Source: Fructobacillus cardui
Lineage (GTDB): Bacteria; Bacillota; Bacilli; Lactobacillales; Lactobacillaceae
DNA length: 64,000 nucleotides
Direction: 5' to 3' (one strand)
NCBI RefSeq assembly: GCF_023218935.1
Contig: NZ_JAJIAL010000008.1
Position 1 is the first letter of the stretch, and each line of letters opens with the position of its first letter. Below the pieces are notes generated by a model that made no database searches, was not told the DNA's origin, and saw only the letters and a program-made list of their open reading frames with translations. Shown here piece by piece: positions 7,755-16,797 of this stretch. The position numbers were made by a program, and so were the translations under genes.

Positions 7755-8806
7755 TACTTGGCCCCCTCATTTTCTAAGGTCTGCCAAAATGCTTGGCGAC
7801 ACTGAATCTCAAGTGGTGGTGTTACCTTTGGTGCCCGGTCATCTAAGAGCCATGTGGCTGCAAAATGAGTTGGTGACACTTCAAAGAGTGGTGGTTGCTT
7901 TTCATGATCGATTGCCAAACCATAGACATTTCGATCCGCAAAAGCATCACCCTTTGGTGGGTAAAGCAAGTCAGGTGGCGTACCAGGAATGGCTTGCAAG
8001 GTACCGGACTCTGTCTTCGTTGATGGCATTGACCCCAACAACCCCCATGTATATGGGTGCTGTGGATTATAGAAGACTTCGTTCACCAGACCGGTTTCAA
8101 CAATCTTACCGGCATACATAACAGCCACTCGATCGGCGATTCCAGCTACGACACCCAAATCGTGGGTGATAAAGATAATCGCCGTGTTGTTCTTCTTTTG
8201 CAACTTCTTCAAGACCTGCAATATTTGGGCCTGAATCGTCACATCCAAAGCAGTCGTTGGTTCATCGGCAATCAAAACCTTTGGATCAGCGGCCAATGCA
8301 ATGGCGATAACGGCACGCTGACGCATACCACCAGACCATTGGTGAGGATAATCATTGATATGTTCCTCAGCGTTTGGAATCCCAACATCCTGCATTAGTT
8401 GCAAGGCCTTCGCCAGTGCTTCGGCCTTTTCAACTTCGTGATGCTTCATGATTGGTTCCGCAATTTGGTTACCAATCTTCATCGTTGGGTCTAATGATGT
8501 CATTGGGTCCTGGAAGACCATGGCGACTTCAGAGCCACGATAACTTTCCCATTCTTTTTCAGACAACTCGGCCAAATTCTTACCGTTGTAGAGAATTTGA
8601 CTCTCTTCACCTAATTCAGCGTTTTCGGCATTTAGACCAAGGAGGGTCTTTGTCGTCACTGATTTACCAGAACCAGATTCCCCAACAATGGCCAGGGTTT
8701 CGCCAGCATTTAAGTCAAAATCAACGCCTCGAATCGCCTGAATTTTTCCAGCATAGGTGTTAAAGTCCACGCGGAGGTCTTTTACTTGTAAAATTGGTGC
8801 TACCAT
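7754..8806 (-). CDS. oppD: Oligopeptide ABC transporter ATP-binding protein OppD
   Basis: Partner ATPase of OppF, 350 residues. Walker A GESGSGKS, signature WSGGMRQRAVIA, Walker B VLIADEP, switch ITHDL, then the opp-type C-terminal domain. Start ATG 8806 chosen over a longer reading frame (8863) because AAGGAGG lies just upstream and the family start (VAPILQVKDLRV) begins there. Follows oppC with a 10-nt gap. Confidence 0.95.
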   Translation of the reverse strand: MVAPILQVKDLRVDFNTYAGKIQAIRGVDFDLNAGETLAIVGESGSGKSVTTKTLLGLNAENAELGEESQILYNGKNLAELSEKEWESYRGSEVAMVFQDPMTSLDPTMKIGNQIAEPIMKHHEVEKAEALAKALQLMQDVGIPNAEEHINDYPHQWSGGMRQRAVIAIALAADPKVLIADEPTTALDVTIQAQILQVLKKLQKKNNTAIIFITHDLGVVAGIADRVAVMYAGKIVETGLVNEVFYNPQHPYTWGLLGSMPSTKTESGTLQAIPGTPPDLLYPPKGDAFADRNVYGLAIDHEKQPPLFEVSPTHFAATWLLDDRAPKVTPPLEIQCRQAFWQTLENEGAK

Positions 8807-8816
8807 GAAGGCCTCC

Positions 8817-9842
8817 TTATTCATCCGCCATCTTTGGATCAAAGGCATCACGCAAGCCATCACCCAAGAGGATGAAAGCCAAGGATACCAAGACCAAGAC
8901 GATTGATGGAATCAAAATTTGATATGGGTAGTATTGCAACATGTTCTGTCCATCAGTAATCAACGTTCCCAGTGAGGCAGTTGGTGCCTTGACACCCAAG
9001 TTGATGGCTGACAAAACAGCTTCGAACATAATAGCTGCTGGAATCGTCATCATGATTTGCACGATAATTGTTCCAGACATGTTTGGTACCAAGTGCTTCA
9101 AGGCAATCATTGGACCCGATTCGCCCAAGGTCTTGGCAGCCAAGACGAAGTCACGTTCTTTGTAAGTCAGAGTTAAGTTACGGACCTGACGAGCCATTCC
9201 GGTCCAACTAGTCAAAGCGATGGCCAAAATAATTGACCAAATACTTGAACCAAAGAGCATCGCCAAGAGGGTCACGACAACTAAGTTTGGAATGGCTGAA
9301 ATCACTTCAATGACACGTTGCATGGTAGTATCAACCCAACCACCAAGCCAACCAGATACCAGACCATAACTAACACCAATCAAAAGGTCAATGGCAGTCG
9401 CGACAATGGCAATAAAGAGCGAAATTCTCAAACCAACTGTCACACGCTTAGCGACTGAACGACCAAGGTTATCTGTTCCCAAAAGGTAGTTTTGATCAAC
9501 ACCATTCTTTTCATAAACATCCATGGCATCAACTGACCCAGGGGTTGTCGTCTTCCCATCCCAGCCGGGAATTGGTAAACCAGATTTTGGTGGCAAGTTC
9601 TTATATTTAGAACCAGCATTAGTATTAAAGTCGTTAGCAGAATTTTGACTAACTACCGGCACTGAAATCAAAGCATAGAGCATGACCAAGACCAAGAAAA
9701 TTAAACTAACAACTGCTAATTTATTTTTACGAAGACGGCGCCAAACGCTTTGCCAAGTTGACAAGGCAGGCTTCACGATGTTTTCGCTGGCCGACTTATC
9801 TTCAATCCCAACGAGGGAAAATTCATTTTGTACTTCTTCCAT
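8817..9842 (-). CDS. oppC: Oligopeptide ABC transporter permease OppC
   Basis: Membrane permease, 341 residues: a soluble N-terminus, first membrane segment at about 42-62, a long extracellular loop (PVVSQNSANDFN...), then five more segments. The ATPase-contacting EAA-type loop is AAKTLGESGPMIALKHLVPN. It forms the translocation path with OppB. Located 9 nt after oppB. Confidence 0.94.
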   Translation of the reverse strand: MEEVQNEFSLVGIEDKSASENIVKPALSTWQSVWRRLRKNKLAVVSLIFLVLVMLYALISVPVVSQNSANDFNTNAGSKYKNLPPKSGLPIPGWDGKTTTPGSVDAMDVYEKNGVDQNYLLGTDNLGRSVAKRVTVGLRISLFIAIVATAIDLLIGVSYGLVSGWLGGWVDTTMQRVIEVISAIPNLVVVTLLAMLFGSSIWSIILAIALTSWTGMARQVRNLTLTYKERDFVLAAKTLGESGPMIALKHLVPNMSGTIIVQIMMTIPAAIMFEAVLSAINLGVKAPTASLGTLITDGQNMLQYYPYQILIPSIVLVLVSLAFILLGDGLRDAFDPKMADE

Positions 9843-9851
9843 GTTCTCCCC

Positions 9852-10769
9852 CTACTTCAACCGAACTCGTGGATCAACAATTGCCGTCAAAATATCGGTA
9901 ATCAAGATACAAATCATCAACATCGCAGCATAAACGATAGTGGTTCCCATAATAACCGGATAATCCTTTGTTGGAATTGAAGAAACGAACTGTTGCCCAA
10001 TTCCCGGAATTGAAAAGATGTTTTCAACCAAAGTTGACCCAGTCAATAGGTTGGCAACCATCGGACCGATTAACGTTAAAATCGGAATCATTGAATTTCG
10101 GTAAGCGTGCTTACGGATTAACTGCGTTCCAGTCAACCCCTTTGCCCGGGCTAGTTGGATATAATCCGAATGCAAAACATCGATCATTTCAGAACGGACA
10201 AATCGTGTAGTTGTTGCTGCGGGACCAACGGCCAAAGCCAACGTTGGCAGAATTGTTTCGGAGAAGCTATCGCCCCAACCAGAAACTGGCAACCATCCAA
10301 GGTCGTAGCCGAAGACGTAAAGCAAAACGATGGCCAAGATGAAGGAAGGAACCGAGATTCCCAAAGTGGAAATAATTCCCAAGAAACCATCCATCTTCTT
10401 ATTTTGATTTTTGGCGGAAACCGCCCCGAACCAAAGGCCAAGCAAGATTCCAACAACCAAGGCTTGTAGACCAAGTTGCGCGGAAACTGGTAACCGTTGA
10501 CCAATCAACATTGAAACTGATTGGTTCTGGTACTGATAGGACGTTCCAAGATCACCATGCAACAAATTGATTAGGTAATCAAAGTACTGAACAACGACCG
10601 GCTTATCCAAACCATATGTTTCGTTCAATTGAGCAATTGCCGACGCCGACAAGTGCGGATTATTGTAGGGCGTTCCTGGCAAAATCTGCATTAAGAAGAA
10701 AGTGGCCGTGACCACAATCCATAATGTGACTAGCAGGATTAACACTCGTTTTAAAATGTATTTGGCCAT
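9852..10769 (-). CDS. oppB: Oligopeptide ABC transporter permease OppB
   Basis: Membrane permease, 305 residues, six predicted segments beginning MAKYILKRVLILLVTLW. The EAA loop is LARAKGLTGTQLIRKHAYRN. ATG 10769 has AGGAGAG 9 nt upstream; the frame extends to 10856 without a family-like sequence, so the shorter start is used. About 200 nt separate it from oppA and hold a stem-loop (10862-10922). Confidence 0.94.
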   Translation of the reverse strand: MAKYILKRVLILLVTLWIVVTATFFLMQILPGTPYNNPHLSASAIAQLNETYGLDKPVVVQYFDYLINLLHGDLGTSYQYQNQSVSMLIGQRLPVSAQLGLQALVVGILLGLWFGAVSAKNQNKKMDGFLGIISTLGISVPSFILAIVLLYVFGYDLGWLPVSGWGDSFSETILPTLALAVGPAATTTRFVRSEMIDVLHSDYIQLARAKGLTGTQLIRKHAYRNSMIPILTLIGPMVANLLTGSTLVENIFSIPGIGQQFVSSIPTKDYPVIMGTTIVYAAMLMICILITDILTAIVDPRVRLK

Positions 10770-10861
10770 GAAAATGACTCTCCTAATGCTTTGAAAAGTG
10801 ACTAATAAATGATGAAAACTAAATTTGAGGAGCTGTTTTAGAAAAACACCATTCACACCAA

Positions 10862-10922
10862 AGGCAGGCCACTCGGGAAACTATCCACGTAATCCTCGGA
10901 CGCCTCTCTCTATGACCTGCCT
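10862..10922 (-). ncRNA. Stem-loop element between oppA and oppB
   Basis: On the minus-strand transcript AGGCAGGUCA (10922-10913) pairs with UGGCCUGCCU (10871-10862), a 10-bp stem closing about 41 nt. A shorter hairpin (UUACCA / UGGUGAA) precedes it near 10930-10945. No long U-run follows. Position suggests a processing or stabilising element that raises oppA over oppBCDF, or an unrecognised structured RNA. Confidence 0.45.
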
Positions 10923-10968
10923 AGTACTATTCACCACTGTGGTAAATAGAATAAAATTTTATTGAATT

Positions 10969-12609
10969 TTACTTCCGATAAGCGTTCGTCAAATCAAGCG
11001 TCAAACCGGCTGGGCTTGTAACAACACCCTTAACATTTGAACGGGTCAAGTATGCACCCTTCCATGAGTAAAGTGGGTTGATGTTAGCACTGTTCTTCAA
11101 AGCTGCTTCAGCTGCCTTCCAGTCAGCATCACGTGCAGATGGATTGTTAGCATCTGTGCTTTCAGCCTTTGTCACAGCGTCGATGCAGTCTTGGTTCTTG
11201 AACTGACCATTGTTCATACCAGTATCAGTTGCCTTGAACATGTCGTAGAAGGTTGAACCGTCTTGGTAATCACCGGTCCAGTTTGAAACAACGATATCGA
11301 AGTTACCATTTTGTGAATCTTGCAAGCGTTGCTTGAATGGGACAATCTTTTCAGTAACAGAAATTTGGTCACCGAATGTTGATTCCCAAGCCTGCTTCAA
11401 GTAATCAACTGTATTCTTTGAAACTGGAACGTCAGCATCGGTTTCAAGAGTAACGTTCATCTTACCCTTGTTAACTTCCTTGATTCCTTCTGCAAAGAGT
11501 TGCTTTGCCTTGTCCTTGTCATAAGAATAACCAGGAGCAACGTAAGTTGACAAATCTTCACCATTAGCAGCCTTAACCAAGTTATTTGAAACGAGACTCT
11601 TAGCAGCATCACGAGATCCACCAGTTGCTTGGGAAGCCAATTCCTTACGGTTGGTTGCCAAGTTCAAAGCTTCGCGAATCTTTTCATTTTGCAAGTAAGG
11701 GTTCTTTGCTTGGTTGTACTCCAAGTAAGTTGAAGTAGCAACAGAAACTGTCTTCATATCCTTATTGTTCTTGTTAGCAGCGTACATTTCAGGCGAACCG
11801 GTAATAGAAGCGCGGTCAAGCTTACCTTCCTTGTACAACTTAATGGCTGTTTCAGGATTCTTGATAACTTGCCAGTTAATCGTCTTTGTCTTGACGTTCT
11901 TGGCGTTCCAGTAGTCATCGTTCTTAACAATCTTGAACTTATTGTTCGTTCCGTTCCAGCCTTCCAACTTGTAAGGACCAGAATAAACTTGGTTTGCAGC
12001 AGTTGTTCCATACTTAGAACCCTTTTCCTTCACGAAGGATTCCTTCTGCGGTGCAAACTGAGTAAAGCTCAAAAGATACTTAAATTGCGGCATTGGCTTT
12101 TCCAAAGTGAAAGTCAAAGTATTGCCATCTGCTTTAACACCCAAATCAGAAACTGGCTTCTTGCCAGCAACGATGTCATCAGCATTCTTCACACCTGATG
12201 TCAGATATGAATACTGTGAGGCAGTCTTTGGATCAGCGATTCGCTGCCAAGTATAAACAAAGTCCTTAGCAGTCAAAGCAGAACCATCAGACCATTTCAA
12301 ACCTGAACGCAACTGAACGGTATAAGTCAAACCGTCTGATGAGACGCTGTATGACTTAGCCAAATCAGGATCTGGATCCCCCTTTGAGTTCACACGCAAC
12401 AAGTTTGATTCCGTGTTTCCCAAAATCGTGTTTGAAGACTGATCAGTACTCTTTGAAATATCCAACGTTTGAATTTCATCTGCTAAACCATAATTCAATG
12501 CTGATTTATCGTCTGAGGGACTTGTGCCCCACCAGCCAGCAGCTCGAGATCCCCCAACTGCGGCCAAAACAACGACTGCCGCAACAGTCCATTTCTGCCA
12601 TCGTTTCAT
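10969..12609 (-). CDS. oppA: Oligopeptide-binding protein OppA
   Basis: Extracellular substrate-binding protein of the oligopeptide transporter (SBP family 5), 546 residues. Recognised by LNYGLADEIQTLDISKSTD near the N-terminus, LRSGLKWSDGSALTAKDFVYTWQRI and the YNQAKNPYLQNEKIREALNLA block. The N-terminus (MKRWQKWTVAAVVVLAAVGGSRAAGWWG) is a basic, hydrophobic signal with no lipobox cysteine, so anchoring must differ from standard lipoprotein OppA. ATG 12609 has GAGGAGG upstream. First gene of the opp operon. Confidence 0.95.
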   Translation of the reverse strand: MKRWQKWTVAAVVVLAAVGGSRAAGWWGTSPSDDKSALNYGLADEIQTLDISKSTDQSSNTILGNTESNLLRVNSKGDPDPDLAKSYSVSSDGLTYTVQLRSGLKWSDGSALTAKDFVYTWQRIADPKTASQYSYLTSGVKNADDIVAGKKPVSDLGVKADGNTLTFTLEKPMPQFKYLLSFTQFAPQKESFVKEKGSKYGTTAANQVYSGPYKLEGWNGTNNKFKIVKNDDYWNAKNVKTKTINWQVIKNPETAIKLYKEGKLDRASITGSPEMYAANKNNKDMKTVSVATSTYLEYNQAKNPYLQNEKIREALNLATNRKELASQATGGSRDAAKSLVSNNLVKAANGEDLSTYVAPGYSYDKDKAKQLFAEGIKEVNKGKMNVTLETDADVPVSKNTVDYLKQAWESTFGDQISVTEKIVPFKQRLQDSQNGNFDIVVSNWTGDYQDGSTFYDMFKATDTGMNNGQFKNQDCIDAVTKAESTDANNPSARDADWKAAEAALKNSANINPLYSWKGAYLTRSNVKGVVTSPAGLTLDLTNAYRK

Positions 12610-12645
12610 GATGCTTCCTCCTCGGTACAACTTAATGTTTGTTTA

Positions 12646-12674
12646 ATCTTATCAGACAAACACACCGTTTTCAA
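12646..12674 (-). promoter_or_regulatory. opp operon promoter
   Basis: Minus strand TTGAAA (12669-12674), 17 bp, TAAGAT (12646-12651), about 37 nt upstream of the oppA start codon. Confidence 0.6.
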
Positions 12675-12774
12675 ATAATTTTTTAATAAAAACGATTACT
12701 TTGTTGTTTCGATGCTTAGTTTACCGCTCAAAACGCTCATTTTGACGGGATTTGTTATTTTTCCTAACATCAAA

Positions 12775-12808
12775 AAAAGGATGATTTTGTTAACAAAATC
12801 ATCCTTTT
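12775..12808 (-). terminator. Terminator of the ABC-F gene
   Basis: Perfect palindrome with 17-base arms (AAAAGGATGATTTTGTT and complement), centred on GTTAAC at 12789-12794, ending in TTTT on both strands. Confidence 0.8.
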
Positions 12809-12835
12809 GGTCTTTATTATGCACTTTTAACCGAC

Positions 12836-14392
12836 TTATTCCGGATTTTCCTTGTAAGACAAAGCAGCCACGTTTAATGTTTGATCCACTAAATCCTTCG
12901 TAAAGGAAACCTCGTGGGAAACAATAATGGCATTACCTGGGAACGCCTTAATCGCCTTATACAAAGCTTGTTTCGTTTCTTCATCCAAGTGGTTCGTTGG
13001 CTCATCAAGAATCAAGAAGTTCGAAGGCTTCATTTCCATAATGGCGAGCTTGACCTTCGTCTGTTCCCCTCCGGAAAGCTGGAACAACGGCTTTTGCGCA
13101 TTTTCAGCATTAATGCCGGCTCCTGCTAATCGTTGTCGCAATTCCTTTGGCAAAATCGTTGGGAATAAGTCCTGCATCGCCTGTAATGGCGTTTGCTGGT
13201 CGTTATCCCAGTCCAAGTCCTGGTCAAAGTAATTAACTACGGCTGATGGTGAAAATTCCACCTGACCGCCAAGAGAGGGAATTTCGCCCAAAATTGACTT
13301 AATCAACGTCGACTTTCCTGCCCCGTTGAAACCAGCAAAGACAATCTTCTTTTCCGTTGTCAACGAGAATGACACGGGTTCCAAAATTGCCTGTTCATAC
13401 CCAACTGACAAATCAGTCACCGTTAAAGCGGCCGCCGACTGGGAATTGACGTATGGGAAGTTAAACTTAGCCTTCAGGTTTTCTGAAGGTGGATCAACCT
13501 TATCCATCCGGGCCAGCATCTTTTCACGAGACTTCGCCTGCTTTGAAGTTGAAGCTCGGGCCTTGTTCTTGGCGATAAACTTCTCAGCCTTGGCAATCTC
13601 AACCTGTTGCTTTTCGTACTGACGCATCTGCTGCTCAGAACGTTCTTCCTTTTGGCGCATCGCCTTTTGGAAAGAACCACGATACTTGGTAATCTTACCA
13701 AAAGAAACATCAGCAATCGCGTTGGTCACCTTATCCAAGAAATCAAAATCGTGCGAAATAATCATGGCTGCGCCTTCAAAGCCCTGCAAAAAACCTTCCA
13801 ACCATTCGATATGCGAAACATCCAAATAGTTGGTGGGCTCATCAAGGATAATGACATCGTCATTTTCTAAGAGCAACTTGGCCAAGATAACCTTTGCACG
13901 CTGACCACCAGACATATGTTCCAGTTCGCGGTCACGACCGATGGCTTCCAAGCCCAAACCGGAAATAACTCGTTCGATTTCGGTATCAACGTCGTAAAAA
14001 CCAGCAGCATCCAGTTCCTCTTGCAAGCGCCCTGCTCGCTCAAGTAGCTTATCATCGGCAGTAGCGGCGTACTTTTCGTACAATTCCGTTGCGCGATCCT
14101 GCTTATCATAGAGGTCCTTGTAAGCTGTATGCAAGAAATCAACCAGAGTCATCCCCTCTGGAATTTCTGCGTACTGGTCCAAGTAGCCAATTTTCAGGTT
14201 TTTCGCCCAATCAATTCGACCTGATAGCGGCAAGACTTGCCCCGTCAAAATTCGAATCAAAGTTGACTTACCAGCCCCGTTTTGACCGACAATCCCCATG
14301 TGTTCACCGGCTTGCAATTCCAAGTCAGCATCGTCATATAATGTTTTTTCTGCGTAGGCCATCGAGAGCCCACTTACTTCTAATAATGCCAT
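12836..14392 (-). CDS. ABC-F family ATPase (ribosome-associated)
   Basis: A 518-residue soluble protein with two ABC domains and no membrane segments, the plan of ABC-F translation factors. Walker A motifs GQNGAGKST and GFNGAGKST; signatures MSGGQRAKV and LSGGEQTKV; Walker B VIILDEPTNYLDV and FLILDEPTNHLDE. A charged linker between the domains (residues 235-310) matches the P-site tRNA interaction motif region. Subfamily not assigned. Start: 14392 matches the family start MALLEV; ATG 14428 has a better Shine-Dalgarno (GAGGGGG) and would add 12 residues. Confidence 0.85.
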   Translation of the reverse strand: MALLEVSGLSMAYAEKTLYDDADLELQAGEHMGIVGQNGAGKSTLIRILTGQVLPLSGRIDWAKNLKIGYLDQYAEIPEGMTLVDFLHTAYKDLYDKQDRATELYEKYAATADDKLLERAGRLQEELDAAGFYDVDTEIERVISGLGLEAIGRDRELEHMSGGQRAKVILAKLLLENDDVIILDEPTNYLDVSHIEWLEGFLQGFEGAAMIISHDFDFLDKVTNAIADVSFGKITKYRGSFQKAMRQKEERSEQQMRQYEKQQVEIAKAEKFIAKNKARASTSKQAKSREKMLARMDKVDPPSENLKAKFNFPYVNSQSAAALTVTDLSVGYEQAILEPVSFSLTTEKKIVFAGFNGAGKSTLIKSILGEIPSLGGQVEFSPSAVVNYFDQDLDWDNDQQTPLQAMQDLFPTILPKELRQRLAGAGINAENAQKPLFQLSGGEQTKVKLAIMEMKPSNFLILDEPTNHLDEETKQALYKAIKAFPGNAIIVSHEVSFTKDLVDQTLNVAALSYKENPE

Positions 14393-14529
14393 AAGATTTA
14401 GTTTACCACACTTTGCCATTGCGAGCATGGCCAAGGCCCCCTCTTTGGGCTATACTGGATAAAAGAACGTGACAAATCATTGTTCCTTGTTATTATAACG
14501 CGAACCTATTTCTTGGAGAATCAAAGTAG

Positions 14530-14859
14530 ATGAAAGCTCGTAAACTTAACCATAAAGAAATCCCCGCACAAGACCCCAACCGTGCCTTTCGTTTTTGGCG
14601 CGACGTCTTCGACCTCCCTCAAAGTGGCGCTCAAACTGACCGTATCTTAGTTGTTGATCACGACGACCTTACTTTTGTTCAGGGCCAACCGCGAGCTGAT
14701 TTTGAACTCTTAGTACGTGATCACCTCCCTGAATTAAAAAAACACTTAGCCAATAATTTCGTTGCCATCGAAAAGGAAAAAGAACGTTTTAACAATAAGG
14801 TCGCAGTCACAGTCAAGGACTCCGAGGGTAATACCGTGGTGATTGAAGCCAACGCCTGA
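14530..14859 (+). CDS. Small VOC/glyoxalase-like protein, function unknown
   Basis: A 109-residue soluble protein starting MKARKLNHKEIPAQDPNRAFRFWRDVFDLP and ending VKDSEGNTVVIEA. The pattern of a short N-terminal helix pair and a C-terminal DxxGN strand resembles one half of the vicinal-oxygen-chelate fold. I see no conserved metal ligands, so no activity is assigned. GGAG precedes the ATG by about 11 nt. Confidence 0.6.
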   Translation: MKARKLNHKEIPAQDPNRAFRFWRDVFDLPQSGAQTDRILVVDHDDLTFVQGQPRADFELLVRDHLPELKKHLANNFVAIEKEKERFNNKVAVTVKDSEGNTVVIEANA

Positions 14860-14921
14860 TGTAACATCAACGAACTCACTAAAAAATTATTGAAAATATC
14901 CATTTATTTTTGCCAAAAAGC

Positions 14922-14950
14922 TTGCTCAACTGCCACAACCGTGATATACT
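14922..14950 (+). promoter_or_regulatory. tRNA-Lys promoter
   Basis: TTGCTC (14922-14927), 17 bp, TATACT (14945-14950), 27 nt before the mature tRNA 5' end. Confidence 0.65.
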
Positions 14951-14977
14951 ATTTTTTGTTGTTTAAGACAACTCCAT

Positions 14978-15050
14978 GGTTAGTTAGCTCAGTTGGTAGA
15001 GCAACGGACTCTTAATCCGTGGGTCCAGGGTTCGAGCCCCTGACTGACCA
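14978..15050 (+). tRNA. tRNA-Lys (anticodon CUU)
   Basis: 73 nt without CCA. Acceptor GGTTAGT pairs with ACTGACC (one G-T pair), D arm GCTC...GAGC, anticodon stem ACGGA / TCCGT with loop CTCTTAA, so anticodon CTT, and T arm with GTTCGAG. Discriminator A. The CCA end is not encoded (ACTA follows). Own promoter and terminator, so a single tRNA gene. Confidence 0.95.
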
Positions 15051-15058
15051 CTACAGTA

Positions 15059-15089
15059 ATCCTTGAGGAATTCCTCAAGGATTTTTTTG
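15059..15089 (+). terminator. tRNA-Lys terminator
   Basis: Perfect palindrome ATCCTTGAGG / CCTCAAGGAT around AATT followed by TTTTTTT. Confidence 0.85.
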
Positions 15090-15135
15090 TGTTTTAAAGA
15101 TTGTTTACTTAGCCTGATTTTTTAAATCAAGCATC

Positions 15136-15178
15136 AAAAAAAGCTAATGACGCCATCTCTGGTTTCATTAGCTTTTTA
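15136..15178 (-). terminator. Terminator of the peptidoglycan hydrolase gene
   Basis: Stem AAAAAGCTAATGA / TCATTAGCTTTTT, ending 6 nt from the stop codon; T-run on the minus strand. Confidence 0.8.
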
Positions 15179-15183
15179 ACTGC

Positions 15184-16797
15184 TTATACCTGTCGGTAAA
15201 CATAGTATGCCAGGCTACCGCCATTGGCGTTTGCTGTGTAATTATAGGCTGCGTCATAATTCCATTCTTGAACAGCCGTACCCGTTTGGCCACCCGTTAC
15301 GTAGTTAACAGAAATGGCGCGGGCATTTGGATCGTTTGAGACAATAATTTGAACGTGACCAGCAGATCCACCTGAGGCACCTTGCTGACCCCAAATAACG
15401 ATATCACCACGTTGTGCATCCCATGGTGTGTTTGTTGAAATCAGTTGATAACCATTCTGTTCCAAATAACCGTGCAAAGAGTCCGTATTGTACAAGTAAG
15501 CGGGCTTTGATGCACCAGCCTCATACAGGGCTTCTGTCATCGCACCAGAACAATCCGCCGTGCCATCGGCACCATTACGCGATCCCGTCATGGAATAAGT
15601 CAACTTTCCCTGATGGTCATAGAACCAATTAATCACCTGATCCGTGTTGACCTTATTCGTAGTAGCAGTCGGCTGTACTGCTACGCTTGTTGAAGCTGGG
15701 GCCTGTGAAGCAGCTGCCTGTGACGTTACTTCTTGAGAAACCGGTGCCTCTGAAACGACAGCCTGTGAGGCAGGCGATTGGGATGCCACTGCTTGTGAAG
15801 CGGGCTCTTGAGAAGCAGCAGCCTGCGATGTAGCTACTTCAGAATTAGTAGCCTGTGAAGTTGCCGCCTGAGAGGTAACTGCGTCTGAATTGGCTACTTG
15901 CGAAGTACCGGCCTGTGAAACAGTAGCCTGCGAGCTAGGTGACTGTGAAGATGTAGCTTGCGCCTGACTCAAGGACTGCGTCTGTGAGTACAAATCAGCT
16001 GACTGTGAACCAGCTACTTGAGTGGCATTTTGCTCCATTGCATAGGTCTTGTCAGTATTTGCCTGTTGTGCACCAGCACTCGAACCAGAAATGGGCGATG
16101 CTTGACTAGCTTGGCTTTGGTTGACATTTGCCGCCATTGACTGAGCTGTGGCCTGCGAACTAGTCACCGACAAAGATTGACTCTGAGCAACCGATTGGGC
16201 AGCGGCCGTCGTTGCTGCCTGGCTACCCGTTTGACTTCCCTGGCTAATCGCTTGTGAAATGGCCTGTGAATCGGCTGCCACCTGAGCAGAATCAGTCGTT
16301 GGTGCGCCCCTTTGCATCAACACCAAATTCGGCTGACTCGTTTGACTCTGACTTACCTGCACAGCTCCAGCAGACAGCAAGACACCAGTATTTTTAAGCT
16401 TTTGAATCACTTGAGCCTGGTCACCCAAGCGATATCCTGAAATCAATAGTCCTTGGTCATCCAAGCCCAACTGCTGGGCTGCTTGTTCTGTGCTAAGACC
16501 ATAAGCCTGGGCAATCACACCCAAGGTGTCCCCCCACTGTGTCGCATAGCCATGAATATTTTGTCCTTGACCTTGCTTGGCAATGGCAGCCTTTACCTGG
16601 TCAAGCGAATTTGCTTGCCATTGGCTTTGTTGGTCAACTTGGGATTGTGCCTGCCCCTGAACTTGATCAGCACTGGCTGTTTGATTTTGATTCAACACGG
16701 TCGCCCCAAAAACAGCCCCCGTTGCTGCTAATGTCGTCGCACCGGCTGTAAACATTAATCGGTGCCTAGGGTGATTATCTTGATTATTGTGCATCAT
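15184..16797 (-). CDS. Secreted peptidoglycan hydrolase with Ser/Ala/Gln-rich linker
   Basis: 537 residues. Signal peptide with likely cleavage after TASA (about 43). A LysM-like segment (HGYATQWGDTLGVIAQAYGLSTEQAAQQLGL, about 81-112) should bind the wall. A long low-complexity linker of SQ-rich repeats spans about 150-375. The C-terminal 140 residues are an NlpC/P60-superfamily phage-type amidase/CHAP-like domain with TADCSGAMTEALY (catalytic Cys) and AGHVQIIV (His). It probably cleaves peptide stems during growth or separation. Own GGAGG and terminator, so monocistronic. The WalRK system encoded nearby controls such hydrolases in other Firmicutes, but I see no clear WalR box. Confidence 0.85.
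   Translation of the reverse strand: MMHNNQDNHPRHRLMFTAGATTLAATGAVFGATVLNQNQTASADQVQGQAQSQVDQQSQWQANSLDQVKAAIAKQGQGQNIHGYATQWGDTLGVIAQAYGLSTEQAAQQLGLDDQGLLISGYRLGDQAQVIQKLKNTGVLLSAGAVQVSQSQTSQPNLVLMQRGAPTTDSAQVAADSQAISQAISQGSQTGSQAATTAAAQSVAQSQSLSVTSSQATAQSMAANVNQSQASQASPISGSSAGAQQANTDKTYAMEQNATQVAGSQSADLYSQTQSLSQAQATSSQSPSSQATVSQAGTSQVANSDAVTSQAATSQATNSEVATSQAAASQEPASQAVASQSPASQAVVSEAPVSQEVTSQAAASQAPASTSVAVQPTATTNKVNTDQVINWFYDHQGKLTYSMTGSRNGADGTADCSGAMTEALYEAGASKPAYLYNTDSLHGYLEQNGYQLISTNTPWDAQRGDIVIWGQQGASGGSAGHVQIIVSNDPNARAISVNYVTGGQTGTAVQEWNYDAAYNYTANANGGSLAYYVYRQV
15680..16010 (-). repeat. Degenerate SQ-rich coding repeat
   Basis: Within the hydrolase linker, degenerate units reading roughly (A/V)xSQAxxSQ follow one another. 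At DNA level TGTGA(A/G) or TGCGA recurs about every 24-30 bp. Low sequence conservation but strict SQ spacing suggests expansion by slippage and recombination, then selection for composition. Confidence 0.6.

Noticed and set aside
15680..16010. CRISPR-like array
   Set aside because: The periodic sequence is an in-frame coding repeat for SQ-rich linker units, with degenerate units and no constant repeats or spacers.
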